Positions 35,240 to 48,459 of a stretch of DNA of 64,000 nt are shown here, piece after piece. The translations under genes were made by a program, and so were the position numbers. Position 1 is the stretch's first letter, and each line of letters begins with the position of its first letter. The notes below the pieces were generated by a model. It saw only the letters and a program-made list of their open reading frames with translations, was not told the origin of the DNA and searched no databases. The stretch comes from Pelodera strongyloides (Eukaryota > Nematoda > Chromadorea > Rhabditida > Rhabditidae), in NCBI GenBank assembly GCA_036852015.1, contig JAANDG010000443.1, positions 1 to 64,000 of the forward strand, in the 5' to 3' direction.

Positions 35240-35705
35240 GTTCCTCAATATAAAAGTTGAACTATGTAGTTCTCGCTTTCGCTGGTCGCTTCGTTGTAAT
35301 CGCGTAATTTTCCGATTCGTTAAAATAAAATCACATTTTAACTCTTTGTTAGCGATACTTTTGTGGTGATTGAATTGTTGGATAGAATACACGCTGCATA
35401 AGTTCACACTTTCGCACCTAGCTAATCAACGAATCAGGCGCGATCCCTCTATAAATAAGAATGAAGTGCACTTGGGGTGTAGAAGTGGTGCATTGGGCGG
35501 GCTCCATAATCCTATGAGGTGCATGGACCCCATGAGGTACCCGGGCGAGTTTTAAAAACTCGCCCGTGTATTCTATCCAACAATTCAATCTCCACAAAAG
35601 TATCGCTAACAAAGAGATTTTATTTTAACGAATCGGAAAATTACGCGATTACAACGAAGCGACCAGCGAAAGCGAGAACTACATAGTTCAACTTTTGGTT
35701 ATAAT
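35240..35705. mobile_element. Long inverted-repeat element
   Basis: About 140-base arms (gttgaactatgtagttctcg ... and its reverse complement near 35,690) surround a GC-richer centre. A 14-base G run sits just outside at about 35,166. The arms differ by few bases. The boundary is not TTAA. Confidence 0.75.
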
Positions 35706-36023
35706 AGTAACTGAATGACAAACCTCGCTCGTAAGTTCGATTCCGTACCTAAGTAAGGAGGGGCATTTCATGCTGTCGCCCACGTCAACATAGTTAAATC
35801 GTATCCTGTTCTGAAAAGCTAAAGAATTTTCCTGCTATAGTTCAATGTGGCTGGAGTCCGAAGTGTGTGTGTGGCCATTCAGAAAAACCGAAAGACATTA
35901 TGAAACCGTCTGTATAGCTTACTTATGTAATTTATGTTCATGTGAGAGAACTCGCAACAAATGCTTGACTTCCACAACAGAAGCAACAAAACCAATTCGT
36001 GCCAGTAAACAAAACAGGCTTAC

Positions 36024-37261
36024 CTTGCATATAGAAATGGCCTTTTCTGCGATTTCGTCGCCGGCTGACGGCGGAAAGAATAAATCAAAACCATTGTTCA
36101 ATCTGCACTTGCGTCCTGCGGCAGCATCCGATAATGTGCTCTTTCCTAACTGCTAAAATGTCGCTTTTTGCTAACTGCTTCGCTATAAAATATTTTCCTT
36201 CATGTTTCAAAGGGCTTATGTTTCTGGCAAATGGGAATTGGTTTTGTAGGATTAAATGTCGCATCCCAAACTGTTGACTTTTGCCATGTTCTGAGGAGCG
36301 GAAAGATAGAGCTATGGGGCTCCTTTTTGCGAAACGCTGTGGAAGGCATTCGAGTTTTGCAAACAAAACCCAGCACTGCACATGATAGGAATCGATCCAC
36401 ACATATCTAGTGGGTGTACAAGTAATCGATGGACCTGTCTAGAGGTTATACAAGTAGGATCGGTGCCTAATTTGACAATTTTACGTGAGTACTTTTGAAT
36501 CTTGAAGCATTTCATGAGTGGTATAGTCGCCTCATAACCAGGCGGCGTTAGCCGAAATAATAAGATGGGACTATTTGAAGTGAACCATCCAATTAACCTG
36601 CACGATAAATTAGAAATTTACTGGTCTGCACTAAGTCCGCACTAAGTCCGCACTTATATATCCAAACTTATATATCCAAACTAATTAACGAACGATAAAG
36701 GAGGAAGAAAATTAACATGCAAGGTCATAAATAAACAAGAAGGAAAGTATACACCAGATGCAACATCGTTATTAGAAAATTAGACAAATAAGAGATTACT
36801 CGGGATCCGTCACCGTGCACGGCCTGATAATCTCCATCGAGTTCCCCAAGGTACACGCCTCGCTCCTAAATAACCAGTAATTTACAACTGACCGAGAGCC
36901 TCCTACACGTGGACGAAGCCAGCAAGGGGCGAGCAACACGAGGAACACCGAATGCAAGGGATTGCTCGCACGGAGTTTTTTCTTTGTTTTCTGTATCTTG
37001 ATACTGTCTTTTCTTTACATTTTCCTATATTTAATGAAAATCGAAAAAAAAATGACGAATTTATATTGACTATTTTTCCAAAGAAATTCATACGTTTGTG
37101 CAAGTGCTCAGCATATCCGTTTCCAATTCATCGGGGGACAAGCAAAACTCGACTAGTTTGTTGTAGATCTCTGCATCCAGAAATTCGATGATATCTCCTT
37201 TTTGGAGCGTGGGAATTAAATCATCAACGCTCATATATTTGCTAATAAGAGTTCGGGACAT
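36024..37261 (-). CDS. LRAT-type protein, partial or decayed
   Basis: Two clear exons. 37,261-37,094 (56 codons) starts MSRTLISKYM and holds DDLIPTLQKGDIIEF, matching the LRAT first block. 36,149-36,024 (42 codons) holds KCRLNNGFDLFFPPSAGDEI, matching CRINNNLD...PADIV in the complete gene at 38,287. A possible next exon at 35,968-35,923 reads SSICCEFSHMN where NCEHFANY is expected, so the Cys may remain but the motif is scrambled. No HWAVY exon was found between the two clear exons. It is probably a degenerating paralogue. Confidence 0.6.
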
Positions 37262-38286
37262 CTGCAATGATAAATTTATATTTTCGGAACGAGGAGTCGT
37301 ATAAAACAATAAGAGAAATAAATACAACAAAGATAGATCTGCGTCATTCTAAAGAAAATTTTTAACTTTGAGTGCACGGGAACGCTTGGGATAGCTTAGT
37401 TTAGTGTGCAACTAAAGGCGAACTAGGACTAGGGAACAAGCTGACTAAAGCTAAAAAGGAAGCAAATATACCAAACTACATATAATATAAATAAATAACT
37501 AAGAAGACAGTGTCACATCTAGGTGGATGCAGCTTATCAGGGAATGAATCACGCTAGAATTCAAAGAGGATCGAAAGGAAATAAACCAAAGAAATAATGC
37601 CGTACAAACATGAAGTCACGAGATAAGGAGGGAGAGGCACTAAGCGGAATAAAAAAATTTTGACTTCCCGAATGCGTCCGCTTTTATAATGCAAGCTTTT
37701 TTTTCATATTAGTCATTGGTCATTGGTGCAGTTCCGCTATTTTCATTTATAGTCTATGCCTTCGTATCAGGTGATTTCATGAATTTCAATATAATTTTGT
37801 TGCGCAAGCTGCTCCTTCACAACTTCATATATAACGTGATCTGTTTTTCTGATAACGTACAAAACCCCAAAAATTCATTGTTAAAGCAGTATTGTACCTC
37901 CTTTTTCATCACACGCCTCCTGTCTAACACCTTTCACACTCTACCCACCCAACTCTCGCCAATCTCTGTTGTTCTTTTCCGGCGGGAAATTTAAATTCTC
38001 GTAGTGCCATGGGAAGGCAAAATCGGGTTGAGGGCACAGAAATTGAGTTTTCCACACAAAACGGAAACTTTTGTTTCTTCTTGTGGCGGATGTGTTTATT
38101 TACTAGTTTTTTCATGTTTTCCATTGTTTTTCTCTCTTTTCAAACTATCACTGGTAAAAAAACTCAAAACAAGGTACAATACCGCTTTAAGAAGTTTCTT
38201 TCCACCTTTCCACAGCGAGTTTAGTACCCATTTGACGATTTGACATATTTCTCCCAATTTCTTTATTGGTATATATATTTCAGAAA

Positions 38287-40641
38287 ATGCACGCTGTGCA
38301 GGAATTTAGACGCGCATGTGATGTGATTCCCGATCTACAAATCGGCGATTTGATTGAGTTTCATAGGACTTTTTCTGTTGGAACTTTAGAATATGGGGTA
38401 TGGTGTTTTTCTCATTTATCTCCTCCCCTGTCCTTGCCTACAAGCACAGAAGTCTGAATATAACCCGTGTAAATCCAGTCCCCAGTCCAGTTTCAAAACA
38501 TACATACATGTTAATAAAAAGAGGCACACTTTCTAACTGTTGTGACGCAAGTTTCTATCAAAGCGCATTATTTTAAACCCAAAGAAATATGGATAATTGT
38601 GAGTCGGTCCGTGACGTGGAATACCAATCCTGCGTAGGTAGCAGAAGAGAGCTTCATCGGCGGTAGCTAGGGGGTGGTTGAGATCTTCTCTCGGCGGCTC
38701 CTTGTTTGGTTCCTTGCAGAGTTGGCGCGGCTCCTGAAAGGCAGAAGGTAGAGTGTAAAGTAGAGAAGTTGAAGAGAGGTCTTTTGGTCGAAGAGGTCCA
38801 TATCTACTCCTTAGATTAGACCCTTTCCTTTTATTCTACTCTCCCTGTGCTAATATGTTCCAATATATCCCATTTGTAGACATAACAGACAATTTCGAAT
38901 AGTATGATACTATATACAACATACGACTATGTGTTACACAAACCATTCGCCCTTTCATTTTCCACCACTCTAGATAAAATTTCTTCCATTGTAAGTGAAA
39001 TATTGTACTGTGGCTAATTAACTAATGGTCAATTTTAGCACTGGGCCGTTTACATTGGAGCTCAAGCGGGAATGCACTATATTGTGCACAAAACTCAGGT
39101 AACCACTTATTTGGGAGTTGCATAGTAATGTTGTTTAGTTGGCTAAATTCACAATTTTACCTTCAGAGTACCCATGTGCTATGATGTTGCGCACACTCGA
39201 CCATACACGAAGTGAACGATTAGCATGTGTTCTTGAATTTTTGTTGGGTTCTTTTTAAATACACTGTGCTACAAATTTCAACTAGCATCAACTATATTGT
39301 AGTATGTTGGATTGCAAAGTGGTTGCGTATTTATAAAATGTCTACAAAAATTTCTTGAACTATCACAGAGCCATCCATCATTCCAATAACCGAATGAGAT
39401 ATATTGATGGATCTTTATAGAACGAGAATGACAACGTTGAGGAAGAAAGCGTTGGCGGAATTCTGTCAAGATGGTGGAAGAGCTTATTCGCATTTAGTGT
39501 GGCAAGTAGCGCCACCAGTTCTGTGATTCGCGTGCAGGTAAGTTCTCCTCTCCAGCAGTTTCGGCGCAAAGTTAATTTAGCAGTAAATTGATTGTTCCGC
39601 GTTGGTTAGTTGAGACATGAGACAACAGACCGGTGGCAAACGCCACCGGTCACTGTTTCAATGCAGGCCATTTCACGTTTTCACCCTGCTACAGGTGTAA
39701 AAGTGGGTAAATGGCGGAGACAAATCGGCTTCCCGAGGAAATTGGCCCCCGAATAGATTCTGCTTCAGAAACAAACTGGACACCGGTGCACCGTTCCTGA
39801 GGATTCGGTTGATACATATAACCTCTTTAATTTACTGCTGCACTTTAGTCCCTATGAAGGTCCCTCGATAGCAATATGTGCACATACAAAGTGGCATGCA
39901 TCTAGAAAGTCTGTTTTTAGATCCTGATGAGCAATCTAGGGGAAATGGCAGACCGTGTGTGCCGTATCAACAATAATCTTGATCGACGCTATGCACCGCG
40001 ACAGCCCGCGGACATCGTTAGAGAAGCTACAAGGATGGTCAGTGACGATGTTTCTTTTTGATTTGGGGCGCTGCCTTTACTTGTCTAGGGTGAAATGTTT
40101 GAGAAGTTGAAGTCATTCATAAACCACTGATAATCGAACGCACTGATAATTTAGGTGTCCTGACCCTGAAAACTTCAAGTTTTAGTGAATTTTTTTGTAA
40201 ACTTTAAGTATTAGTGAATGCTTTCAGATTGGATCCGCGAATTACAACCTTTTACTCGCCAATTGCGAGCACTTTGCAAACTATTGTAGGTACGGAGAGG
40301 CTGTTAGCACGCAAGTATGTTTCCTAGGTATTTTTATTTGAAGAAAAATGGGTATGTTCTCGTACAAAAATATAGCGCCTAGCCTAGGACGAACTGTGTC
40401 TGTATTCCGTCTTTATTAACTTTAGTCCATGTGCTCGGTATGGTCAATTGTCGCTAATTTTCTCTCCGACTTTTCATGAAAAAGATACCGGTGAAAAATG
40501 TTTTGAAGGCATTTTTGATTATTTGTCCTGTAAAAATTAAATGTGTGGCGTGTTCTGGTTAGGACGGGATGTATCCCACGTTCGGGGGCCTCTGTTTCCT
40601 TATGATTGTATTTTCAGGTGCAAAATGCTCTGAATCTCTAA
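38287..40641 (+). CDS. LRAT-type acyltransferase/phospholipase, complete
   Basis: Six exons, all phase 0: 38,287-38,397, 39,039-39,098, 39,421-39,537, 39,921-40,037, 40,228-40,314 and 40,618-40,641, giving 171 residues. Motifs: IPDLQIGDLIEF; GHWAVYIG with His38 and a second His at 50 (12-residue spacing as in HRASLS enzymes); CRINNNLDRRY; NCEHFANYCRYG with Cys148. Known enzymes of this fold form an acyl-thioester on that Cys, so catalysis is plausible. It lacks the hydrophobic C-terminal anchor common in the family, ending VQNALNL, so it may be soluble. The ATG follows a TTTCAG by three bases with no visible upstream exon, which may be a spliced-leader acceptor. Substrate unknown. Confidence 0.88.
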
Positions 40642-41489
40642 AAGAAGAACGAGCAGGAGAATATAGCGTGAAAAAAAAAACACATTAATAAGTACTAATG
40701 TAGATCTTTGCCTTGTTTTGTAATGGATTAAATATTTATGTGCATAAGTACCACGCGTATGAGTAATATATTTTATGTGATGTATCATGTGAAATTTTTC
40801 GTGCTTTACTTGAAACTTCAAATTCGTCATTTTACTTCGGGCATAATTGAATATAGTAAAGAATAGAGAAAAATACTTTACCAAAACCAAATTATTTGAA
40901 ATCTTACATAGGGAGTGAACCACTAGACAAGCGAGTTATTAGACTACCGCGGGATTGTGAAACGTATGGGGACAACAACTTCCCAGTCAAGAGTATGTAA
41001 ATTATTTCTGAAAATACCTGCATATAGACCTTTTTGCATATAATACATGTATATGCAGGTATGCCGATGCGCTTCACAATCCTACGGTAGACTAGTAACT
41101 CCGCTTCTCTAGTAGTTCACTCCCTGGGTGAGATTTCAAATAAATTACCTTTGGTAGAGTATTTTCTCAATTCTGTCCTATACTCAATTACACACAAAGT
41201 AAAATGACGAACTTGAAGTGACTGCCTTTCTTTAATTGTAACTTGTATCGCAATAAATGTTGTTTTGGAGTTTTACTTTTATCTACGATCAATCATGGCC
41301 AGCAAAAAATTCTTAGAGCGAAATACCGGGCGGTTCATCGAGTACACAGCCATTCTTATGCTACTTATGCAAATGAACATAAATTACAATAAAAAAACCT
41401 ATCTAGATTCGAGCAAATTGGCATAAATACGTACGAATACAGTTATCCACGATGCGTTTCAAAGACCGGCCGGTATTTCGCTTTAATGA

Positions 41490-42600
41490 ATTTCAATTTG
41501 CCTCTTTCTCCCTTCACAACAGCTTTCTAATATCAGATATCAGACTATAATTCTCAAAACCCCCACCAATAACTGTCGTTATTGCATTTTCGCATGAATA
41601 ATAGTTATTATTTCCAGATGAATAGATGTGTGCTTGAATTATTGAACTGTAATTACATTTAAATATACGAAAGCCTCATGTTTATCGTGTCAATAAATTA
41701 TTGCTATATTATAACTAATAAATAACATACATCTAATCGCGATGACCAAAAAAACTGCAAAGTTACGAATGGGGTGACAAACGGAGAGGTAAATTCCGGT
41801 AAATTCCGAACATATAGATGACCCAAGCCAAAAGCGTGACCCAAAAGCGTTGTAATAACGAAAAAAAATATGCGGATTTCTGAGCTTACGTGGACAAAGT
41901 AGAGCGAAAGCAGCAAAAACAGCAATCAAACAGTGAATTGCATACTGCATAGTCAGCATAGTGAACCTAAAAGCAGTATGACCATAAAATTTAGTTCAAC
42001 GAATCCATTATATATACATACTGAGCGAAAGACAATGGGTGGACACTGTCTTTGCAATTTACAAACAAAGTTATATGAAGTCCTGAGAATTATCGAGCAT
42101 AAAAGGAGAGTCGCAGACGTTTCATAGTTTCATATAACTATGCCCCCTTTTTCAAAGTATAGCCTGTCCTGTGACTCCTGTGGTTGCTAAACATGTAGTT
42201 AATTATATTAACTATACAAATGATTTTGATAAAAAAGTCCAGTAAACACATGAAAATTGAAAGATTGCAGAGGGAACCTCAATTTCGGGGTACATACATA
42301 TTATTTAAACTGTCATGATGGAACCTCCAAATAATTAGCATGCAAAATTCTGCTACAATACTTCTTGTGTATTTCGTAACAAAATCTTTATTCAGCATTT
42401 AGCTCATATATTGGTCTTATTTACAATCGAAAGAAAGAAATAATTCAGGTTGGGATAAAAACTTTGTAAAAACATAAAAATAAAAATCATCAATCGATAG
42501 TTGCTCCTAATTGAACAGTTCAATGAAGCTGGTATTCGAATATAATTATGATAAAAATAGAATGTCTATTCAGAAAGGAACTTGGCACGTCAATTTGCTA
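41490..42600. other. No supported gene apart from a possible signal exon
   Basis: AT-rich sequence between the family S element and the second membrane-protein gene. Only the minus-strand signal-peptide-like exon at 41,890-41,959 stands out. Confidence 0.5.
41890..41959 (-). CDS. Candidate signal-peptide exon
   Basis: Starts MLTMQYAIHCLIAVFAAFAL and ends at a CAC/GTAAGC donor after 70 bases. The hydrophobic run followed by a good donor fits a first exon of a secreted protein on the minus strand. No following exon was found downstream, so it may be a relic. Confidence 0.3.
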
Positions 42601-42601
42601 C

Positions 42602-45163
42602 ATGTGGCATGTCATTGCATGCGCCTTGTTACAATATTTCGTTGTAAAATCGTACGCAATTGAGAAGACACAATGTGGCCTCACGAACGTCAGTTTCCCT
42701 TCGTATACTGTTAGCGCAAAACAGGAATTTTAAAGATTTCAATATTGTTTGTCCGTTTTCCTTCATAATACAACTAGCCGTTCTTATGATGAGCTTGGCA
42801 GTGATCAAATGTCCAGCTACTATTTCTAAATGTGGCATCTCATTTGTTTTTATTGACGATTGTTTTCACACTAAGGTTAGACTCAGCAACCTTGCGCGAG
42901 TTCTGTGGCTGAAATGCACTGCCCGGTCTGGTCCTGTTCTATAGTTTTGTTTACTGTAGGTCAGCTTCATGGCCAGGTCTAGCGATTGGGCACGGAGTCA
43001 AACCGCCTGCGCTCCTTTAGCGACCGCGCCCTGGGCACTACGCGACCTGCCCGCTCCTTATGTTTTGGGCTTTTGCTGTGCATCTGCATTCTGGTTTAGC
43101 TTAGCAAATAATAATAAACAACAACAAAAAAAACGTTTAGCGTATTTCCGTTCACATGGCATTCATCGACTCCTACTCCCACTTTTTGCAAAATATGGCA
43201 GCGAGGCGATTTCTGGAATGCCCGAGCGTAAGTAGTCTATTTGATTAAAGGAATGTAAAGGGAAGTTCTTCAAAATTCTAATTATTCTCTTATTAGGACC
43301 GTACCCTATTTTTCATATTTAGTATACTGTCCATGTCTCGTAAACCTCCTAGATGGGGAGCGGTTTGGGCGAATGCGTTATGTTATGTTGGTTTCTCTCA
43401 TGAGTTGTCATAAATAATACGTGGATTTAGAAGAGCAAAATAATAAAAGATAAAGCTAAAGAGCTCCGGGTTATATGACCTAACATAAAAACCGGCAAAA
43501 TAATACCAACTACAAATTGCTTTGTCTCCACCATAATTGTATGGCTTATTGTTAACTAGAGCTCATAAAATTTTATGCAACTTTCTTCTTCTTTTTTGTA
43601 CTTTAATTTTAGGATGTAATTGATGTATTCTTTCACGAATGCACCAATCATTTAATTTTTGATGACATGACTGCAAATTGCCAAACTTTTGAACAGGTTG
43701 AGTTTGGCGTATTGTATTGATTATACATACTGCCTTTCTTTAATAACGACTTCTCTATGTTTATATATGGCTTTAGCCTTTAATCTTTCCAAAATTTAGT
43801 TAGTATTATCTAGTAAATGAATTATTTGCAGCTTACAGGCAAGCGTATGGTTTGTAAGTTTGTAGTGTTAGTAAGATATGACTTGTCTACACGTTTATTT
43901 GGGTTTGGCAAAAGTAAAAATGTCTAGAAACTTTCGGAAATATGTAGTGGAAACAAATCCACTGTTGCTGATTCCGTCAATAAGGCTTGCGGAAAATTTG
44001 AGAGATATCAGCAAGGACCTATCACGACAACGCAACCCTCCAGAAATACAACAACTAGTCATAATAAAGGTGAGAACATGTTACAGTTATTTTATAACGT
44101 TTAACTTTGACCCTTTAGGGCTCGTACAGGATTGATTTTCCGAAAGGAAACCATGCAAATTTTTCGATGGACGTTTTGGAAACGTTCTAATGCTTGGGGA
44201 AAACAAAAAAGGCAGTATGAATTTGCATGTAAACCATGCTAACTTGTACTTTTCTATGCTAATTCATACTGTATTTTTTGTTTACTCCAAGCATTAGAAC
44301 GTTTCCAAAGCCAAAATGTCCATCCCGAAAGACAAATTCGCATGGTTTCCTTTCGGAAAATCAATCCCGAACTCGCCCTTAACCTTAGCTTTTCTTTGTA
44401 TTGTATTACAATCAAACTCTCACGATAAGCCTAAGAGAAGCTCAAATTTGCATAAGATCGTAAAAAGGACCAGATACGTGTGTAGCGTGGGAAAACCGAG
44501 TTCAGCCTTACTTTTTCTACGTTACTATTCTCACTTTCAGTGCTCATTGTTGGGCAACCGGGAATTTTCTTGGAACCATTTGCGCAAGGTATTGTCTTCG
44601 ATTAACTATTCAGATAGGTGCTGGTACCTAAAAGAGACTAATTAATGTATTGATTTATGTTTTGATATGGCTTTATAAACAATACAACTGAAACAACTCA
44701 ACCAATATATAGTACTAAACAATTGATAGAAATGTAGAATGATGCAAACCAGACTATCAGTCTTATATTTACAGATTTTGGTAATCACAGAATTGCGCAC
44801 TCATTAATTGGTCTTTGCATTGGGATTTTTATTGGGTAAGAGCTCTAAACGTCAAACCAAACTATGAATTTTTTGAAAAAATTTTTTTTTCACAATTCTC
44901 ATGGATATCCAAGCAAAATTCTGATATTTATGGATCATTTTAAATAAACCAATGTGTTTTTTTTTTGTTGCGAGTACTCGGTAACATAATTCAATTTCAG
45001 CGAACTCATCGCTGTCACATTTGCTTTTTTCTGTGTTGGCGAATACTATGCAATGATAATGTGTGTTTTGGGAGGTTTTGATAAAACAGTTATTTTCTTT
45101 TTGTTCACAAAGAAGTTATCATGTAGATACGATTTTCTTAACCTTAACTATGAACGTACCTAA
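42602..45163 (+). CDS. Small Cys-rich type I membrane protein, copy 2
   Basis: Paralogue of 17,054-20,325. Exons: 42,602-42,688, 43,141-43,227, 43,613-43,696, 43,928-44,069, 44,541-44,588, 44,775-44,835 and 45,001-45,163. Phases match and exon 3 has the same length (84) as in copy 1, with VFFHECTNHLIFDDM aligned to TVHECDYATLFDDM. It has signal peptide MWHVIACALLQYFVVKSYA, stalk PITTTQPSRNTTTSHNK, membrane helix RIAHSLIGLCIGIFIGELIA and tail GEYYAMIM, with a longer C-terminus than copy 1. AATAAA follows at about 45,174. Intron 4 holds a palindromic element. Function unknown; the last exon could be spliced further. Confidence 0.75.
44115..44382. mobile_element. Palindromic element in intron 4 of membrane-protein copy 2
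   Basis: Left end TTTAGGGCTCGTACAGGATT, right end aatcccgaactcgcccTTAA. Inner blocks gattttccgaaaggaaacca and its reverse complement match perfectly. The left flank reads TTTA instead of TTAA. Confidence 0.75.
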
Positions 45164-45872
45164 AACACTAGAGAATAAATGAGTTTGGTAGTAATTTTAG
45201 AAACAACTCTTCGGTCGACGATAATGCGGATGCTCCTGAAAAGAGCGCTGCACATAGTGTGAGTTTCAAGTTTTTTTTGTGGCGCATGTAATGTAAAGTC
45301 ATAGAGAACATAAAGAACACCATGAAGAAGACATGTAACTCGTCTATGGTAACAAACAACACTTACTCAACTTGCATTTGAGGTTTTAAAGATAAAATAT
45401 TCATGCTTTTAGTAATATGATCCATAAGCATCCGTAATGAAAATACACTAATTACAGCTCTCGAAGTCGGTGCGAGACCTTGGACCACCGAGCAATATTG
45501 TATGTTGTTAAATTATAAAAAAATAACGCGTCCCGTACGTTGAATACTAAGCAAACATAGCCCAAAATGTTTAACCGTTGCTTTTAGACTATAAAGCGCA
45601 TTAAATGGTGAAAATGTTCAATAATCTAATACTGTAGTGACTTGTCGTTTGTTCTTCTGCACAAACTACTTCTCTTTACACTTTATAACATCAGCGAAGG
45701 TTAAAACAAGACCCACAAATATTTTGACATACTGTGGTCCACTAATCACTTCCAACTTAAGAGTTCTACTGCTGACGATCAAGGGCGAAGCTGGAGTGCG
45801 AAAATGGGGCCCATGAAGAGCGGTTGGCTTTCGTGCTATTTTGATCTATTTCGATTCTACTGCACATACAAC

Positions 45873-46320
45873 TTAAAGGGACAGGCCCATGAGGAAAAAG
45901 TTGGCTTCAATTTACTTGCACATAATGGCCGGAATTTCAGAAATATTAATGTAAAAACCGCATTTCTTTGCACCTAGAACTCATGGAGTTATTCTCCGGC
46001 AAACAGTTCGACCAGGTACCGTAGTCAGAAACGCTCTTACGGTTTATATTCATCCATTAGCATTCTTCCTCTTCATAATAATGGTTAAACGAATAAAGTT
46101 CATTCCTACGATTATAGAAAGGCGTTTCCAATACTGTAATGCCCTAAAAGCGCAAAAATAGATTCTGACTACGGTACGTGACCGAACTGTTTGCTGGGGA
46201 ATAACTCTGTGAGTTCTAGGCTTCAAGCAATGCGGTTTTCACAGTAATATTTCTGAAATTCCGGACACTCCGTGCAAGTATATTGAGGAAAACTGTTTTC
46301 TCGTGGGCCTCTCCCTTTAA
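45873..46320. mobile_element. TTAA palindromic element, diverged family A
   Basis: Starts TTAAAGGGACAGGCCCATGA and ends TCTCCCTTTAA. The inner arms share gaattccgg/ccggaattt and the paired blocks around the caaacagttcg / cgaactgtttg repeats. Confidence 0.8.
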
Positions 46321-46422
46321 TATTAGATGTCTCCAACCCAAATGTGCATTGTCGCAACGCAGCGATTGATGCAAAAAAAGTTGTCCTTTATTTTAGCACT
46401 TATTATTCGAAATATTTTCCAG

Positions 46423-47372
46423 ACGGAAGTAACCCGGTTCCAATATTTCATCCAAATGCATTGCGCGCAAAAAGTGTGGATTTGGAAAATATGAACACCA
46501 CACAAGACAACGTAAGAAATCTTTTTACATTTTTTTGTATTTGAGAGATTTGAGAGTGGCAGCACTTCACACAAATCCCTGTTGATAATCCCACCATAGC
46601 GAATACAAAGATATCAACCGGTCCAGAAAGCGCCAACTAAAATATATTGACCATATTTCGTAATATGTAAAGAAAAAAACTAAAGTTATATAGTTTCAGA
46701 GTTCGCTACACATTGCTACTGTTGAGTCTGAAACCGAGCAACGACCGAAGACAAAGGGTGACCATGGGAAATCAGTATGAACAATTATATATTATGATTT
46801 ATTATGCATTTAGATGCTAAATACCAGTTGTGGACCAGTAAAACATAGCATAGTAGCATAGGCTACCAGCAATTTGTCATCTGGAACTCACCGTCTGTGC
46901 TCAGGTCAGGACCTCTGCGTAACATGTCATAAGCAAAAACTTTGAATTTGAATTCCCTCGAATAAAGGTGCACGCTCTTGAAGTCTAAAACAAATTTTAA
47001 ATTTTTAGTATGCATAATAATTCCGTCAATTCAACACGTTTGCGCTGGCAAGGTTGCACAATGTTTGCAGATGTAAATAATTACGTTTTTGCAGCCCAAA
47101 AAGGTAGGAAAGAAGAAGGGCAAAGGGTTAACGGTAAGTAAAAGCAGACAAAATATATTTATATATTTTTTGAAACATCACAAGGAGATAATTTTACAAT
47201 CTCATGTGTACCAGCGAGCCCATTCTTTACGTCGTAGATTGTTGAGCGTAAGTGGTGACTAAAGTGCAAGTTATGGCAAAGGGCTACTTTCATTTTCTTT
47301 TAGAAGACCAAAACCAAGACCAAGACCAGGGGTACTGAATCAAATGTGAGCGGCGTCGATGCGGTGAGCTGA
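46423..47372 (+). CDS. Candidate exons of unknown gene with Lys-rich tail
   Basis: Four pieces join in phase: 46,423-46,511 (GSNPVPIFHPNALRAKSVDL ...), 46,700-46,771 (SSLHIATVESETEQRPKTKG ...), 47,095-47,133 (PKKVGKKKGKGLT) and 47,304-47,372 (KTKTKTRGTESNVSGVDAVS, stop). Acceptors are TTCCAG, TTTCAG, TTGCAG and TTTTAG. The first exon needs an upstream partner in phase 1 that I could not place; 45,203-45,257 is a possibility. No domain recognised. It could be an alternative cytoplasmic tail of the membrane-protein gene ending at 45,163. Confidence 0.4.
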
Positions 47373-47513
47373 TGTATTAGGACAACTTAGTAAGATATAT
47401 GAGAAATGCGCAAAGTGTGGCTGGGCCGCATTATACATATGTGTACTTTGGGCTTCTCACATATGAGAAAGATCGCACTTGTGTCAAATGCCCTTACCGA
47501 TTTCATGGGTGCA

Positions 47514-47653
47514 CAGGTACAGGGTCCATCTTCGTCGCGCACCTCAGTTTCGCTGCTGACCAATGTTTTGCAAAATAATTGACCTGTACAGGGTCCATCT
47601 TCGTTGCGTACCTCAGTTTCCATGCGGACCAATGTTTTGCAAAATAATTTACC
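47514..47653 (+). repeat. Two tandem copies of about 70 bp
   Basis: tacagggtccatcttcgt ... gcaaaataatt occurs twice in direct tandem (about 47,517 and 47,587) with a few substitutions. Confidence 0.85.
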
Positions 47654-47659
47654 TAACTG

Positions 47660-48450
47660 TTGAGCTCAATGGATGTACCCTACCAACTTGTATATTCTTT
47701 ATCATTGTAGTATTACATAAAATTTATAAAATTAGCCGGACCTCTTTTCCAGAATTCGAGAAGTGAACACGAGTGAACACGTAACGAACGTAGCTGGAAA
47801 AACTGGATTACGTTAAAATCCCTCTCTTCCTTTTTTAATATCCTTGAATTTTATTTAATCTTTGTAGTTTCCATTGAAACTTTAGTAACTAAAAGCATTC
47901 ATAGCAATTCTCATATTAGTCTACGAGAATCAATATATGACGACTTCCCGAGAAAACGTAGTATTCCTGCTATCTATAGTCAAGTTGGAGGAAATACATG
48001 GCATTACCTTCGTTATAATATCATATTAAACAACGTATTATTAAGTATCGAATTGTCTTGTTTCACCGGCATTAATTGTTCAATTCAAAATGCTCCTGCC
48101 AGAGAGGAAATTCCAGTTCAAAACTGACAAATAAAGAATTATATTCTCTTTTTCGAACTCTTGTCTCAACTCAACCATGAAACGGAGGTGGAATTGCTAT
48201 GACCTTTGTTTGGCAGACTTAATTTAAATATCGTGTGCGGCTTGTCGGCAGTCACGTGTAAGGAAAAGTTGAACTCGCACCGGTCAAGAAGATTGTACCG
48301 TGAAGGCATGAGTATGAGTAGTTACGAAAATAAACTTCTCATCTTAACAAAGATGTTTGGCTGTTGACGTCCACATAGTTGAGATGCATTTCATACATTT
48401 AATACAAAAAAAGTATTATTCACATGCTTATAACACTGCGCGAGCTAACA
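47660..48450. other. No supported gene
   Basis: Intergenic stretch downstream (minus sense) of the F-box gene. No coherent exon set is seen on either strand. Confidence 0.5.
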
Positions 48451-48459
48451 CTTTGGCCA

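Noticed and set aside
39278..39569. Minus-strand frame MRRNCWRGEL...
   Set aside because: The plus strand here is a perfect 39-codon LRAT exon with good splice sites, so the minus frame is its shadow.
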